Part shown: piece after piece, positions 32,391 to 42,254 of the stretch
Position numbering within the stretch: the stretch's first letter is position 1
How the letters are laid out: every line of letters starts with the position of its first letter
Source of the DNA: Theobroma cacao
Lineage: Eukaryota > Streptophyta > Magnoliopsida > Malvales > Malvaceae
DNA: 64,000 bases
Direction: 5' to 3'
Assembly (NCBI RefSeq): GCF_000208745.1
Contig: NC_030858.1
Span: 2,569,728 to 2,633,727, forward strand
Translations under genes and position numbers: made by a program
Notes under the pieces: generated by a model
The model's input: only the letters and a program-made list of their open reading frames with translations
Database searches by the model: none
What the model was told of the DNA's origin: nothing

Positions 32391-35167
32391 ATGCAGGCTT
32401 GTAGCGGAGCTGCAATGATGGGTTCTGTGCAACAACCCATGAGGGTCAATAGACCAGCATTTCCTTTAAAAGGGTCTGGTATTAGTGGATTTCCGCACCA
32501 GATTAAGCTTAACTCAGTGAAACCCTGTAGAGCTCAACTTGAAGGGAGCTTAGTCACTGGGAGGCCTCCCTCTTCAGTCTCTGTCCCTGTGCTCGAAAGC
32601 AGTTTTGTGGACCATGGCCTCAGCGAAGCTGATCCTGAGGTTCGTGCAATTATTAGCAAGGAGAAGGAGAGGCAGTTTAAAAGCCTTGAGCTTATTGCCT
32701 CGGAGAACTTTACATCCCGTGCAGTGATGGAGGCAGTTGGCTCATGTCTCACAAACAAGTATTCTGAAGGACTGCCTGGTAAAAGGTCGTCTATCTAATT
32801 AAGCAAAGTGCATAGAGATTTAATTTTTTGTTAAGTTTTGATTTAAATCTGTGCAGCTAATGATCTTATTGTTTGTTGCAGGTACTATGGTGGCAATGAG
32901 TACATTGATGAACTTGAAATACTTTGCCAGAAGAGGGCTGTGGCAGCGTTTCATTTGGATGAAAAGAAATGGGGCGTTAATGTTCAACCATTGTCTGGTT
33001 CCCCTGCTAATTTTGAGGTTTATACAGCAATTCTTAATCCACATGATCGAATAATGGTAAGATGCTTCTGCCTGTTTTAATAATTTAATTTTTTGTCTTT
33101 GATAAGATACGAATTAATAATTTCTTCATGTAACTGGCATAGGGTCTGGACTTACCTCATGGGGGACATTTGTCACATGGATTCATGACTCCTAAAAGAC
33201 GAGTATCTGGCACATCAATCTATTTCGAGTCCATGCCTTATAGACTTGATGAATCTACAGGTTATGCATCCTTATTATTAGACTTGCTAAGGTTTAGTGG
33301 TTGGTACTGGCTTGGTGGTTAATTCAATTTGTCTGAAATTTGGAACAGGCCTTGTTGATTATGTCATGCTTGAGAAGACAGCTACTCTCTTTCGACCAAA
33401 ACTCATAATTGCTGGTGCCAGTGCATATCCTCGAGATTTTGACTATCCTCGTATGAGGAAGGTAAGGACTAACGTGCTTGCTGATTGTGCTGTAAAGCGT
33501 GCCACCATTTACTTACCATGTAGTGATTCTTTTATTAAGCATTTTGGATATTTTCCTTATCTTTGCAAATAACTTATTGGAATTGATATTTGTTTGAAGA
33601 TCGCAGATGCTGTTGGTGCATTTCTCATGATGGATATGGCTCATATAAGTGGACTTGTTGCTGCTTCTGTAGTTGCTGACCCCTTCGAGTATTGTGATAT
33701 TGTGACAACTACTACACACAAGGTTTAGGATTAATGCTTACAATTTCTGTGTTGAACTCTGTGTATGTTAATTCACTTGACATGCTGCTTTAGAGTATTA
33801 GTGTTGCTTGTCCAAATATTGATATTTAGTAAGGGTACCTGAAAAGTTTTACTTCTAGCATGACTAATGTCACTTGATCTTTTCCAGTTCTGCACTTTGT
33901 TTGTCATATGTATTAGAAAGTTCTGTTCTGCCCATTAATTTGCCAATAGTGTTGTATCTTCCAAATACTATATACTTCCTTTGCATTAATGTCCACAATA
34001 AACTCAATTTTCTCATTTATTTCCAGTCTTTGAGAGGTCCAAGAGGTGGCATGATCTTCTTCAAGAAGGATCCTGTTCTTGGAGTTGACTTAGAATCTGC
34101 CATTAACAATGCTGTTTTTCCTGGTTTGCAGGTTAGTTTGACTTGTCTCCTTTGGTCCTATTACTAATCTGAATTCCCCTATTCCAACCTTCTACTGACT
34201 TTCAAACTGAGGTTTTTTAGTTATGAAATTAATTATAGATATGAGAGGCATTTATAGACATGAGAGGTATGATGTTGTCTGTGCAGGGTGGTCCTCACAA
34301 CCACACAATTGGTGGACTAGCAGTTTGCTTGAAACATGCACAGTCACAAGAGTTCAAGGCTTACCAAAACCAGGTACTGCCCTTTGAAGATATAAATTCA
34401 GTCCAAGTTATGTTTTGATGATCTTAATCTAATATGTGTACTTCATCCTGCAGGTAGTGTCTAATTGTAGAGCTCTTGCAAGCCGATTGGTTGAACTTGG
34501 CTATAAACTGGTTTCTGGTGGCAGTGACAATCACCTTGTACTTGTGGATCTGAGGCCATTGGTAAGTTACTATCTCCACAAGACATGCAGACATGTGCCC
34601 TCTTTATCTTCAAATCTTGAGTAGCATTGGAAGTATTTTTGTGATTCTTTTATAGATGCCCTATGCTCCCTTCCCCCTTTTTTTTTTTTCTAATTTTTTT
34701 ATTTCTATTATCAACTTCTCCTTCAACAGGGTATTGATGGGGCTCGGGTGGAGAAAATACTTGACATGGCCTCTATCACCTTGAACAAAAATTCAGTGCC
34801 TGGTGAATTATGCCTTATTTTCTTTCTTTTTTTAATTCATTAAAAAATTTCCTTATTACAAAACAGGTACTAACACATCTCGAATTTTGCAGGGGATAAG
34901 AGTGCACTCGTGCCAGGTGGCATCCGCATTGGATCACCTGCTATGACCACTAGAGGATTCACAGAAAAGGAATTCACAGCTATTGCTGACTTCATCCATG
35001 AGGGTGTGCAAATAACTGTTGATGCTAAAGGATTAGTGTCTGGATCAAAGCCACAAGAGTTCTTGAAGTTTGTGGTGTCTCCCGATTTTCCTTTGACTGA
35101 TAAGGTGGCAAATCTCCGGAGTAGAGTTGAAGCACTGACAACCCAGTTTCCCATTCCTGGGGTATGA
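32391..35167 (+). CDS. SHM3: Serine hydroxymethyltransferase, plastid type (SHM3-like)
   Basis: PLP enzyme interconverting serine and glycine with tetrahydrofolate, feeding one-carbon metabolism. Ten exons (32391-32785, 32882-33056, 33143-33260, 33349-33461, 33600-33722, 34027-34131, 34287-34373, 34454-34561, 34730-34802, 34893-35167) join in phase to 523 residues. An N-terminal extension of about 80 residues, rich in Ser, Pro and basic residues, looks like a plastid transit peptide; the catalytic body starts near [12 protein letters not shown]. The PLP lysine is Lys308 in TTTTHK, at the exon 5 end, followed by SLRGPRGGM. Other family marks: [35 protein letters not shown] and [12 protein letters not shown]. 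Gene length and exon pattern match the plastid SHM3 type. Its 3' end from intron 7 is copied in inverted orientation 2-4 kb downstream. Confidence 0.93.
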
Positions 35168-35765
35168 ATGGTGTCGATGCACTCTACTAAGTAATAATGA
35201 GAAGTTGAGAACATCATGAAATTCAACACAGGTTTTAGGGATCAAATTTGAATGTATTCATAAAGTTATGAAAATTTTGAAGTGTTTGAGATCTTGTATT
35301 GAAAATTATGGATTTCACTTGGTATAGATCTCATCAGTAACCACTTATTAGTACTCCATTGGTAGATAGGAAAAATTAAACCATTGGTCATGTGATCAAC
35401 TTTCCATCGTCATTTCCCAGCATCTACGGTGTTAAGAGTTGAATTCTACGGATTATTTTAACTATTATTAATTTTAGTTTTTAAAATCTTAATGATAACA
35501 CATTAACAACATACAACCTGGTAGGGTCCAATTCCTGGATTCCTCTCCGGCCAATCCAGAAATTCTTATGAAGAGGGTATTGCTTTTGTTCTACGCTAAT
35601 AATTTCCAAGGAAACGAAAAAGATTCTAAAGAATAAATGGATGCGTTAAAATGGGAAAAGAAAGCTATCCCTAGCTTTATTCCACAACTTCTTTGGGTGC
35701 AAATAAAGGTTGGTAGTTAACTATCTGCACCAGTTAATCCATTACAATCCTCGAAAGGAAAATAA
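34391..35765 (+). repeat. Left arm of large inverted duplication (SHMT 3' end)
   Basis: From intron 7 of the SHMT gene (TATAAATTCAGTCCAAGTTA) through exons 8-10, the 3' flank and on to CCTCGAAAGGAAAAT near 35765. The same sequence, reversed and with scattered differences, is found at 37607-39060. This arm holds the intact, presumably ancestral copy. Confidence 0.9.
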
Positions 35766-35880
35766 TCCAGTATGGCAATTAATTCAATGCTATATAAATG
35801 GTCCCAAAAGGCCCAAAATGAGTTCAAAGGCAGCCCAAAGAGTAGAAAAAGCTTCTGTCCAAAACAAACTAAGGAACTCC
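35168..35880 (+). other. SHMT 3' flank
   Basis: SHMT 3' UTR and downstream sequence, mostly part of the inverted-repeat left arm. Short frames near 35710-36042 have no recognised domain. Confidence 0.5.
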
Positions 35881-36342
35881 TCTCCCTCCGTTTTAGGGTT
35901 TTTCGACAAAAGATACTTGTCAGTTTCACACTATTGTTCCTTCTCTTCTCCGTCTGCACTTCTCTTCAACAGGGACGACACCCATCTCCTGGTTTTCTTT
36001 TGGGTCTACTGTGAGGTAAGAGGCAATGCTTATTACCATTAGATTGATAGAGAGCTGTTTGCAACTATGGGTTTTCTTTTTTTTCGAAGTTTCAATCCTT
36101 TTATTTGCCGAAAATTCCCTTGAAGGATTCGTTTTTTGACAGTGTTGTGAATGATGAGGCGATTCAATATTATTACAGTTATCCCTGTCTGATTACTGTT
36201 GCTGATAATTTGTTTTCTGACACAACACTTTGTTATCATTAAGAACGATTTTTCTTTCCAATTTGCTTTTTTTTTTTTTGTTCTTTTCATTAATCTTTGC
36301 GGGTTTTGAAGTTTTGGATTTTCTGACATGCAGATTCAGCTA
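35881..36342 (+). promoter_or_regulatory. Leader of the DUF1764 gene with probable 5'-UTR intron
   Basis: A pyrimidine-rich leader-like stretch (about 35880-36015) ends in GTGAG|GTAAGAG at 36015/36016. An acceptor ACATGCAG|ATTCAG lies at 36333/36334, nine bases before the DUF1764 start codon. This would be a 318-base intron in the leader. Promoter elements were not identified. Confidence 0.5.
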
Positions 36343-36738
36343 ATGCCTAAGAAGAGTTCATCCAAAACGCCTTCAAAAAAGGCAGAAAAGGAAGAAGTAG
36401 AAGAACCTGTTCTGGGACAGAAGAAATCGTCTTCAACTCCTAAGAAGGCTGGTAATGAGATTGATGAGATATTTGCTGGTAAAAAGAGGAAGAAACCTGA
36501 ACAAAAGAAGGCTGATAAGCCAAATGGTGATGAAATCTCGAAACCGAAACCACTGATGAAGAAGAAGAATAAAAAGAGTGAAGAAACCAAAGAGGAAGGA
36601 TCCCAGGAACCTTCTTCTCGGCCTCGCAAGAGAACTGCAGATGGGTTTGCTATTTACACCGAAGAAGAATTGGGTATTAATAAATCGGATGTCGGAAGTA
36701 CGCCGCTTTGTCCATTTGATTGTGATTGTTGTTTTTGA
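36343..36738 (+). CDS. DUF1764-family basic nuclear-type protein
   Basis: Single-exon protein of 131 residues, start MPKKSSSKTPSKKAEKEEVE. It is very Lys/Ser/Glu-rich, with several basic clusters (KKRKKPEQKK, MKKKNKK) that look like nuclear or nucleolar signals. The conserved DUF1764 features are present: NEIDEIFAGKK in the first half, and at the C-terminus RKRTADGFAIYTEEELGI followed by STPLCPFDCDCCF. The terminal Cys-rich CPFDCDCCF is the family hallmark and may bind metal. Function unknown; eukaryote-wide family. An in-frame ATG at 36328 probably lies across the leader acceptor, so I start at 36343. The gene sits in the spacer of the SHMT inverted duplication and is intact. Confidence 0.85.
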   Translation: MPKKSSSKTPSKKAEKEEVEEPVLGQKKSSSTPKKAGNEIDEIFAGKKRKKPEQKKADKPNGDEISKPKPLMKKKNKKSEETKEEGSQEPSSRPRKRTADGFAIYTEEELGINKSDVGSTPLCPFDCDCCF

Positions 36739-37606
36739 TAGCGTTGGTTGATTCATTTTGCAACTTTGACAAATCAGTTTGCAGAAATTGAAATAGGGTC
36801 TAGGCTTTTCTGCTTCTTGTACACAAGGAATGAATTTCACATGAAATGCAATTTTGATACTTTGTTATTCTTGCAGAGAATTCTGAGCTAATTCTTCGTT
36901 TACTTTTGCATGATAATTGAATAGATTATAGTGATGTTAATCACTTCTGTTGATCATGGTATGCAATCAGAGATATTCAGACCAATAATTACAAGCAATT
37001 ATCTTTTGCTTTTTTGGAATTTCAATGGATGATAATCTTTTAACCACCTTAACAGTTGCATTCTGTGCTCAATCAGATGACTTGTGCTGGTGCTTTTCAC
37101 TCCTAATTCTGGTTTAGATTTGCCATTCATAACCACAAACAAAACTAGAGCTTCATCAGGGGAATGCAGTCGTGCACAGCCCTGGAGACTTGGATTGAGA
37201 AAGGGTAGCCTCTACCCTTTTCTTACACTGCGGATTTTAGTCTATAACATGGCCACAAAGGGTTCTTAGCAAAATTTGCAGATGTTCTTGTCTGGGATAA
37301 GTTTGTGATGGCTTCACAAGTAGGTTTCATTCATAAAGAGATTACTGCATAACAGATTATATTTACAACACTTGTGGTGCAGACAAATAGTCTAGTTATA
37401 CAATATTATTTCAAGTAGGGGACAAATTTTCTTTATAGAGGCAGAAGGCCAAACTAAAATGGCCACAATTGGTGATAGCAATGCAATATATTTGTGGCTA
37501 GTGTGCTAAATTGCTGATATGCCTAAACATTGGTGATCAGTGAATCTCTGTAAGTAGCTGAGAAAGAAATCTCAGCTTCCATTTAACCCAAAAGGCTAAG
37601 CTGAGA
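36739..37606. other. DUF1764 3' flank and inverted-repeat spacer
   Basis: Non-coding DNA between the DUF1764 stop codon and the right arm of the inverted repeat. The frame 37084-37269 shows no domain. Confidence 0.45.
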
Positions 37607-38089
37607 TTTTCTTTTCGAGGATTATAATGAATTAACTGGTGCAGATAGTTAACTACCGACCTTTATTTGCACCCAAAGAAGTTGTGGAATAAAGCAAGGG
37701 ATAGTTTTCTTTTCCCATTTTAACGCATCCATTTATTCTTTCGTTTCCTTGGAAATTATTAGCTTAGAACAAAAGCTATACCCTCTTCATAAGAATTTCT
37801 GGATTGGTTGGAGAGAATCCAGGAGTTGGGCCCTTCCAGGTTGTATGTTGTTAATGTGTTATCATTAAGATTTTAAAAACTAAAATTAACTATAATTAAA
37901 ATAATCCGTAAAATTCAACTCTTAACACCATAGATGCTGAGAAATGATGATGGAAAGTTGATCACATGACCAATGGTTTAATTTTTCCTGTCTACCGATG
38001 GAGTACTAATAAGTGGTTACTAATGAGATATATACTAAGTGAAATCCATAATGTTCAATAGAAGATCTCAAACACTTCCAAATTTTCAT

Positions 38090-38253
38090 AACTTTATGAA
38101 TATATTCAAATTTGATCCCTAAAACCTGTGTTGGATTTCACCTTGTTCTGATGTTCTCAATTTCTCTCCAAGTACTTTTTCACAACTTTATGGATACATT
38201 CAAATTCGATCCCTAAAACCTTTGTTGAATTTCATGATGTTCTCAATTTCTCA
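38090..38253. repeat. Tandem duplication (about 94-bp period) inside the right arm
   Basis: AACTTTATGAATATATTCAA at 38090 recurs as AACTTTATGGATACATTCAA at 38184, and both are followed by CCCTAAAACC, a TTGTT-GATTTCA-like stretch and GATGTTCTCAATTTCTC. The left arm (near 35205-35275) has this sequence once, so the duplication arose in the copy. Confidence 0.8.
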
Positions 38254-38283
38254 TTATTACTTAGTAGAGTGCATCGATACCAT

Positions 38284-39000
38284 TCATACCCCAGGAATGG
38301 GAAACTGGGTTGTCAGTGCTTCAACTCTACTCCAGAGACTTGCCACCTTATCAGTCAAAGGAAAATCGAGAGACACCACAAACTTCAAGAACTCTTGTAG
38401 CTTTGATCCAGACACCAATCCTTTAGCATTGACAGTTATTTGCACACCCTCATGGATGAAGTCAGCAATAGCTGTGAATTCCTTTTCTGTGAATCCTCTA
38501 GTGGTCATAGCAGGTGATCCAATGCGGATGCCACCTGGCACGAGTGCACTCTTATCCCCTGCAAAATTCGAGATGTGTTAGTACCTGTTTTGTAATAAGG
38601 AAATTTTTTAATGAATTAAACAAAGAAAGAAAATAAGGCATAATTCACCAGGCACTGAATTTTTGTGCAAGGTGATAGAAGCCATGTCAAGTATTTTCTC
38701 CAACCGAGCCCCATCAATACCCTGTTGAAGGAGAAGTTGATAATATAAGTAAAAAAATTAGAAAAAAAAAAGGGGGGGGAAGGGAGCATAGGGCATCTAT
38801 AAAAGAATCACAAAAATACTTCCAATGCTACTCAAGATTTGAAGATAAAGAGGGCACATGTCTGCATGTCTTGTGGAGATAGTAACTTACCAATGGCCTC
38901 AGATCCACAAGTACAAGGTGATTGTCACTGCCACCAGAAACCAGTTGATAGCCAAGTTCAACCAATCGGCTTGCAAGAGCTCTACAATTAGACACTACCC
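38284..39000 (-). pseudogene. Truncated SHMT copy: exons 8, 9 and 10 only
   Basis: Exon equivalents 38998-38891 (exon 8, 108 bp), 38721-38649 (exon 9, 73 bp) and 38558-38284 (exon 10, 275 bp) keep exactly the lengths of the intact gene's exons. Reading frames are still open, with a few replacements (LGYKLV to LGYQLV, TVDAKG to TVNAKG, GSKPQE to GSKLQE, VVSPDF to VVSLDF). Exons 1-7, the promoter and the PLP lysine are absent. The acceptor before exon 8 has changed from AG to GG at 39000-38999, so it could not splice normally. It cannot make active SHMT. Open frames may mean young age or chance, not necessarily function. Confidence 0.9.
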
Positions 39001-39060
39001 GCAGGATGAAGTACACATATTAGATAAGATCATCAAAACATAACTTGGACTGAATTTATA

Positions 39061-40848
39061 CCTCCCTAGAATTTTTATCAAATAAAATAATACAAATATA
39101 TACAATTATATTTAACTCGATCGAATATAAATACAATCATTAATCCAAGAAATTCAAACTTAAGAAATGTAACTTGAAATATTAATAAAATGAAAACATA
39201 AAAGATAAATAAAAAATTAAAAAGGTGGAGTAGCTCAGATTCTATGGGTGTAATAAAAAGTCTGTCATGCCCAAATTGAGCAAATCAGAACGAGGAATTA
39301 TTTTTATAATCATTGCTAACTCCATACCTCCATTCTTCATTTAAAAAAAAAACTTAAAAAAATAAAATAAAAAATAATAAGGCTCAGACACGCACAAACG
39401 CTGTCATCAAAAAGCTATTTGGTCCTTAAATTAAATGAATTTAAGAAAAAATCCAAATCAGAATCGAGAAACATAAATTTGTCATCATTGCCTTTTGTAA
39501 TAATTAGTTGATGAATTAAATTTCTAATGAGAAAAACTGACAAAAAAACTTAAAGAGACCAACAACAAGAGTATCTATTGCCTTTTATAACCATGAAAAA
39601 GAAATCCTAATTTTGAGCGTTTTTAAAATTGTGTAAATATTGATGCTATGCTTCTATGAATATATCTAAGATAAAATATTAAAATTTTATTTTATAAAAG
39701 GAAAATTCAAATTTAATTTTTATAAAGAAAAAAAATAATTATAATATCCATTTAATTCATATAGTTACATTTTTTTTTAATTTAACCTTTTTACTTAAAA
39801 TAGTGACAATTTAATCCATTGATTTTAAAAATTATTTCAATTTAATCCCTTCAACAAAATGCTAACATGGTATATGAGGTGAGCTCGAATTACTAACGTG
39901 GTGTTGCCACGTTATCATATCAAGGTGTCACATTATACACTCTTTGACGTTCTTGCCACCATAGCTAAACTCTTGCTTTTGTTAAAAAGGTTACTGTGCT
40001 TAAACCTAAGTTCCAACCTCAACATGAAGGTATCATATTTTAGACAAAATAAAGAAGAGAAAAAGAGAACGTCCACAATTTAGACGAAAAATGTTAAATG
40101 GAATTAGAGGACAATAAAAGGATTGGGATCAGGTGTAAGACAATACCAAAATGATCATAAATTTAGCTGCTTTAAATTTGAAGGAAACCATGGAGAGGCA
40201 AAGGCTCCCTCCAATCGTGTAAGTAGCTCGCTTTAGGCACCATGCAAAAGGTGGATTGCTACTGTAAACAACAAACACCCGTGTCTGACTGAGTGCCCGT
40301 CAACTATTGAGCTCCTAAAATGTACTTCAATTCAACCCACATTTCTTTTGGAAAAACACATTTAAAATAACTGAACAAGACCTAGAAAGAAATCAGACAA
40401 TAGGAAATGTAAACGGGCTATTGTGTCATGAAACAACGGTGAGTTTCATGGGTCTTCTCCCGTTTAACTAAATCTTGGCTCCAAGCGGCAGTCAGGTCGC
40501 CATGGATCGGCACCTGCTGTTGACTCTATTTGTGGAGCCAGGATCCTAGTATCACACTTCATCGGAGAATCCCCAGTTTGCAAACAAAACAACTATCCAA
40601 TTTAATAGTAGAGCAACTTCGGGAATCAAGAAAGAAGAAAATCTCCAGTACCTGAAAGAATCGAGCACTCAGTTGACTGATAATTTCTTCTTCGTGGCAG
40701 CAGCACCCACCGAGGTAGCAAGAAAATCATTATTCTTTGATGCTACATGTCAACTGTCAAATGGTAATTTCGCTCACTATTAGCTACCCAAGTGATCAGA
40801 TAAGAAAAATAACAGTACCTCAAAAAGATAAAGGTATGAAGTATTTAC
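39061..40848. other. Intergenic with a dispersed-repeat segment
   Basis: About 39690-39945 resembles a common plant dispersed repeat: alternating TTTAATCC/TTTAACC-type phrases, then ACATGG, ACGTGGTG and CCACGTTATC. The rest is AT-rich or unrecognised. A short minus-strand open frame near 40460-40560 reads MKCDTRILAPQIESTAG and could belong to the small gene upstream, but I cannot link it by splice sites. Confidence 0.4.
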
Positions 40849-40967
40849 CTTGCTGCCAGAGTATCTGCATAAGATCCAATCGTGCAGACTGCAGCTGCAT
40901 TGGATATTACAAGACTGATGGCAAAACATGAAGGATTCCTGATGGAAAGACCATCAGCTGTGAACAT
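40849..40967 (-). CDS. Possible first exon of a small unrecognised protein
   Basis: The ATG at 40967-40965 lies about 120 bases downstream of a good minus-strand TATA box and after a pyrimidine-rich leader. It opens 39 codons (MFTADGLSIRNPSCFAISLV, then ISNAAAVCTIGSYADTLAA), ending in a donor-like AAG|GTAAATAC at 40849/40848. The middle is mildly hydrophobic, perhaps a signal or membrane segment. I could not place a following exon with confidence and recognise no family. It may be a small secreted or membrane peptide gene or a non-coding transcript. Confidence is low despite the good promoter. Confidence 0.3.
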
Positions 40968-41087
40968 TCTGGTATAGAATCTAAGTTATGAAAGACAATA
41001 AGGGATGGGAAGCAAAGTGAGAGAAACAGGGGCACTTGAGTGTTGAGATGAGGAGGCTGGATGTTGCTCAAGAGCTTAAAGCATATG

Positions 41088-41095
41088 CTTTTATA
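41088..41095 (-). promoter_or_regulatory. TATA box (minus strand)
   Basis: TATAAAAG on the minus strand in the context CACTCTATAAAAGCATATGC, followed by a C/T-rich leader-like stretch. Its transcription would run leftward through the possible small exon at 40967-40849 and on toward the truncated SHMT copy. Confidence 0.5.
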
Positions 41096-41099
41096 GAGT

Positions 41100-42254
41100 G
41101 GTATCTCCAAAACCCTAAAAACACTTGGGCTTGTAAAATTACTTAAATAGACAATGATTTAACTTTATTTACTCGACTCTTTTTTTTTTGGCAATATCAC
41201 TAAATTTTTACTTAATACTATATTCAATCCGCTTATCATGCGCGTGAGTAGGTAAAAGTTATTTATTAATACTATATTATACCTTAAAATTTAGGTTAAG
41301 GCAAAAGTCTTTGATTAAATGAGAAAGAAAGGAAAACGATTTCTGTACTAGGCATCATCTAAATCATACATGCACTTTTTGTATATATTTATTAGGCATG
41401 ATTTTTTGTTTTACTTAGTCAAGATCTTTTACATATATATATATATATAATTAATTAAAAAAACTTATAATTTAAAATAAATAGTAGTTTGATTAAATAT
41501 ATCAATATAAGGAAAAAATTATGATTACAAATCTACTATTAGTTAAAAAAATTAACATTATTTGTTTTAATATCATTAATTTTATCTTTTTTAGGTCAAT
41601 TACTATTTAAGTGATAAAGAATTGAAAATTTAATATATGAAGTTACAAATTCACAATCATAATAATAATTAATTCAGTATAAAGCCAAATATTTTTTTTT
41701 TTTGTGAAAGTTTCAAAGTTATAATTTAAATTGTTGACTAATGTGTTATTTAGTTGGTGTACTCAATTAGTCACTTTGGTGGTGTGGAAGGCTTTAAGTC
41801 GTACGAGACGGTGTCGTATTACCTTGCAAGTAGTTAATCTTTCGTTGACAATTAGAATAGAAGTAGAACTATTCAAGTTTGGTTGCCGAGAAAGACTTGA
41901 CAAGAAAATAAAGGTAGACGAAGAAAAAAAGGAAAAAAAAAAAGGTATAACGAGACGCACCGTCTTAATTCCTAGCTTCTTGGAAGCTTCTGCATAAGGT
42001 TTAGGCAGCCATCAACGTCTCCCTTTGAATGAAAATACTGTAGCTTTAATAATACGTTTACGCAGTTTTTATTTGACTTTCCGATCTCCAACTATTTTCG
42101 CCATTTTCTTCTCAACCAACTCGTACAAAAACCTCTACCAAAGCCACCAAAAACCCAGATTCCATTTTTAATTTTAGTTTCCCACTTTTCTATTCTCCAG
42201 CTTCATAGTTTCTATTATACTTTCAATTGAAAGAAGATTGTTTCGATCAGAACC
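41100..42254 (+). promoter_or_regulatory. Intergenic and ferrochelatase upstream region
   Basis: AT-rich from 41160 to 41730, including a short (TA)n run near 41433-41448. From about 42000 it looks like a ferrochelatase promoter and leader. The frame at 41731-41997 is not recognised. No clear TATA box chosen. Confidence 0.4.

Larger units (their letters stand above)
37607..39060 (-). repeat. Right arm of large inverted duplication (SHMT 3' end)
   Basis: Reverse-complement copy of 34391-35765. The match stops at TATAAATTCAGTCC (minus) near 39060 and near 37607 at the other end. It is about 80 bp longer than the left arm, mainly from an internal tandem duplication of about 94 bp. Point differences are scattered through exons and introns, so the event is old enough to have diverged but still easily aligned by eye. 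Confidence 0.9.

Noticed and set aside
32534..32758. 74-codon minus-strand frame over SHMT exon 1
   Set aside because: Antisense shadow of the SHMT coding exon.
38222..38581. 119-codon plus-strand frame, with a near-identical minus-strand frame at 34870-35229
   Set aside because: Both are antisense shadows of SHMT exon 10 and its duplicated copy; the similarity reflects the inverted duplication, not a gene family.
39224..39262. GGTGGAGTAGCTCAG-like start of a tRNA
   Set aside because: The A-box-like text is not followed by a B-box or a tRNA fold; no tRNA gene.
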